Source: Chloracidobacterium sp. UBA3360
GTDB taxonomy: Bacteria; Acidobacteriota; Blastocatellia; Pyrinomonadales; Pyrinomonadaceae
Reading direction: 5' to 3'
Assembly (NCBI GenBank): GCA_002360555.1
Contig: DEQS01000111.1
Coordinates: 7,048-39,600 of the forward strand
DNA length: 32,553 nucleotides
Every line of letters starts with the position of its first letter. Position 1 is the stretch's first letter. Made by a program: the position numbers and the translations under genes. Positions 30,622-32,553 of this stretch are shown in pieces. The notes under the pieces are model-generated. The model had not been told where the DNA came from. It saw only the letters and a list, made by a program, of their open reading frames with translations, and searched no databases.

Positions 30622-32553
30622 ATGTTTAATCAAGAAAATAATTCGAAGAGACCTGTCACATTACGCGGATCTCTATTCATCGGTCTCGTTATCATTGGGG
30701 TATTCGCCGCCGGAGCTTTGAGCGCGATGGCTCAAACCCCGAGCCCTTCGCCGACGCCCGCCACGGAAGTTATGTGGGGTAGTTATAAGGTGACATCGGC
30801 ATCCGAGATCGGTTGGCGTTTTCGTGGACTCAGCGGTAATGAGAACAAATATCGTAGCGATCTCAATTATAGCCCGGGCTTTAGGACGTTTGACACAAAC
30901 CTGCTACTCGAGGCGGATAATGGTAAAGGCAAATATTTTGACTCGCTGCTTATCTCCAACTCGGGTTGGGGTTCGGATCCGACCGGATCGACCCGGTTCA
31001 ATATGGAAAAGACCGGGTTTTACAAATTCAACGCCGATGTAAAACGCGTGACGTATTTTAATAATCTATTTAATTTCGTCAATCCCGTACCGTTCGCCAA
31101 CAGCGAACATTCGTCAAACATCAAGCACACGTTCGGTGATTTTGACATTACGATATTGCCGCAGAACGAAACACTGAGATTTACTGCCGGCGGTTCATTT
31201 AATAATACAAATGGTGCCGGCGGCACGACGGACCGGTTCTTTAGCGATGAGTTTCCGATCCTTACGGATACAAGGTCGAGGTCTCACGACCTGAGGTTTG
31301 GGGCCGAAGGCAAACTCTTTGGTTTTGATTGGGGATTGTCGCAGGGTTTCAGGACTTTCAAGGACAGGTCGACGGGATTTTTGGATGCTGTCAATCAGGG
31401 CAACAATCCGACGAACCAGTCGAGACTGGATACATATTTTCGGTCGTCACCGATCGACGGCGATGTTTATTTCACACAGTTTCACGCACATCGGACGTTT
31501 GCCGAAAAGTTTGACTTTACCGCAAGGATGATCTATTCGAGTGCGTCAAGCCACTCTTCAAGAGTGCAGACGATGACGGGCCGTGACAACACAAATCCGA
31601 CGGGAATACTTGTGACTTCGGATAATATCAACGTCATTGCAAATGCAAAACGGCCGCAAACCCGCGGCGATCTCGGCATCACCTATGCGGCGACGGATAA
31701 ATTTCGCATCTCAAACACATTCTCGTTTGACCAGTTTTCGGTCAACGGAGACGAGATGTTTCAAGAGATCTGGACCAAAGCATCTGGCTCGACTTTGCGT
31801 TCGACAACGCTATCGTCGGCATATCGCGTCAATAGCTACAGGCGTTTTGTGAACACTATCGAGGCTGATTATCAGTTCTCAAACGCAGTCGCTCTTCATG
31901 TCGGATATCGATATACAAAACGCGATATCAATAACAATGGTTTTGACACGTCGTGTACGTTCACGACAGGTTTGTGCACACCGACAACGACACCGTTCGT
32001 GGAATCGGAAACGAACAGCACCAACGCGCTGATCGCCGGTATGAAGATCAGGCCGGTCAAGAACTGGACGATTTATTGGGATGTCGAACACGGCCTTGCG
32101 GACAATGTCTTTACGCGTCTCGAAAATTACAAATACACTAATTTCCGCGTCCGGAGCCGCGTAACACTGAACAAGGTATCGTTCAATTTCTCGGCAAGTT
32201 CTAAGGACAACGAGAACGCGTCGTTGCCAAGAGCGACGATCACCCTGCCATCGACTGTAAATTACATTACCAACACACAAAACCGCTACTTTTCGGGAAC
32301 CGTCGATTGGGATCCGATGGCCAACCTTTCTTTCAGCACGGGCTACAATTATCGTCATCTGACGAGCTATACGCCGGTCGCCGTGCCGATCAGCGGAGCA
32401 CCGGGTGGTTACGCATTTGGCTTTAGCCAGTTCTTCATGCGTGACCACTTCTTTTACTTTGACGTGACCGCCAGGCCGACAAATCGTGTTTCGCTCTATG
32501 CCAGCTATCGCATCAACCGCGACAAAGGCCAGGGCGATCTCGTGTCGTCGCCG
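30622..32553 (+). CDS. MtrB/PioB-like outer-membrane beta-barrel, C-terminus cut by window edge
   Basis: An open frame of exactly 644 codons from ATG 30622 to the last base, with no stop in the translated stretches. A textbook AAGGAGGG site precedes it. A signal peptide (hydrophobic about 16-35, ending SAMAQ) is followed by a Pro/Ser/Thr linker (TPSPSPTPA). The rest is alternating aromatic/polar strands with Asn/Gly/Ser turns (for example GWRFRGLSGNENKYRSDLNY) typical of a large barrel. It has no N-terminal CxxC of the MtrB type; the only cysteines noticed are a pair in one loop (residues about 445-453, DTSCTFTTGLC). Paired with the decaheme cytochrome it should form a trans-outer-membrane electron conduit. 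An external cytochrome (MtrC/OmcA-like) may lie beyond the edge. Confidence 0.85.
   Translation, partial: MFNQENNSKRPVTLRGSLFIGLVIIGVFAAGALSAMAQTPSPSPTPATEVMWGSYKVTSASEIGWRFRGLSGNENKYRSDLNYSPGFRTFDTNLLLEADNGKGKYFDSLLISNSGWGSDPTGSTRFNMEKTGFYKFNADVKRVTYFNNLFNFVNPVPFANSEHSSNIKHTFGDFDITILPQNETLRFTAGGSFNNTNGAGGTTDRFFSDEFPILTDTRSRSHDLRFGAEGKLFGFDWGLSQGFRTFKDRSTGFLDAVNQGNNPTNQSRLDTYFRSSPIDGDVYFTQFHAHRTFAEKFDFTARMIYSSASSHSSRVQTMTGRDNTNPTGILVTSDNINVIANAKRPQTRGDLGITYAATDKFRISNTFSFDQFSVNGDEMFQEIWTKASGSTLRSTTLSSAYRVNSYRRFVNTIEADYQFSNAVALHVGYRYTKRDINNNGFDTSCTFTTGLCTPTTTPFVESETNSTNALIAGMKIRPVKNWTIYWDVEHGLADNVFTRLENYKYTNFRVRSRVTLNKVSFNFSASSKDNENASLPRATITLPSTVNYITNTQNRYFSGTVDWDPMANLSFSTGYNYRHLTSYTPVAVPISGAPGGYAFGFSQFFMRDHFFYFDVTARPTNRVSLYASYRINRDKGQGDLVSSP

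Overview
The window reads as ordinary bacterial chromosome: about 50-55% GC by eye, densely coded on both strands, with no phage, transposase, rRNA or tRNA that I could see. The gene flavour suggests an aerobic, Gram-negative-type heterotroph, most likely Acidobacteriota (Blastocatellia/Pyrinomonadales-like). Pointers are a K+-dependent membrane pyrophosphatase, a mycobacterial-Sdh1-like succinate dehydrogenase, DUF1343 and BNR-repeat proteins, an outer-membrane barrel, and word-iterated intergenic palindromes. The phylum is an inference from protein style, not proven here.

Layout. 1-5048: an edge-truncated PLP (class V) aminotransferase, signal peptidase I (lepB), carbamoyl-phosphate synthase small subunit (carA) and a convergent pyrophosphate-driven ion pump (hppA). 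5171-10557: a plus-strand run of small accessory genes (DUF3052, DUF1801/YdeI-like, a HerA/YjgR-like ATPase, SRPBCC, a BNR propeller overlapping a MoaD/ThiS-like ubiquitin-fold protein, and a lipoprotein propeller). 10559-18099 (minus): NamZ-type muramidase, YegP-like protein, a succinate dehydrogenase operon sdhC-sdhA-sdhB with two extra small genes, and malQ. 18172-23554 (plus): a tightly packed purine-catabolic operon that takes urate through HIU, OHCU and allantoin to allantoate and ureidoglycolate. It ends in a CitE-like DUF6986 protein that is a good candidate for handling the resulting C2 unit. 23545-28166: a universal stress protein, then an aspartoacylase-like deacylase, a carboxylate-amine ligase fused to two CBS domains, and a DUF5335-like protein. 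28353-32553: an FNR-like regulator with four suitably placed cysteines, a small unknown gene, a decaheme MtrA/DmsE-type cytochrome and a truncated MtrB-like outer-membrane barrel.

Most rewarding signals. (1) Four TGTGA-N6-TCACA-like sites occur only around the FNR-like gene and its neighbours, one of them placed for class-II activation of the cytochrome operon; this suggests an oxygen-responsive mini-regulon for trans-outer-membrane electron transfer. (2) An amide-forming and an amide-cleaving enzyme sit side by side with CBS, Usp and DUF5335 proteins. (3) An uncharacterised CitE-like enzyme closes the uricase operon. (4) A class of intergenic hairpins is built from roughly 10-bp repeated words, about 30 bp per arm, each beginning just after a stop codon.

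The longest gene-free stretch is 271 bp (24406-24676); no gap exceeds 300 bp.
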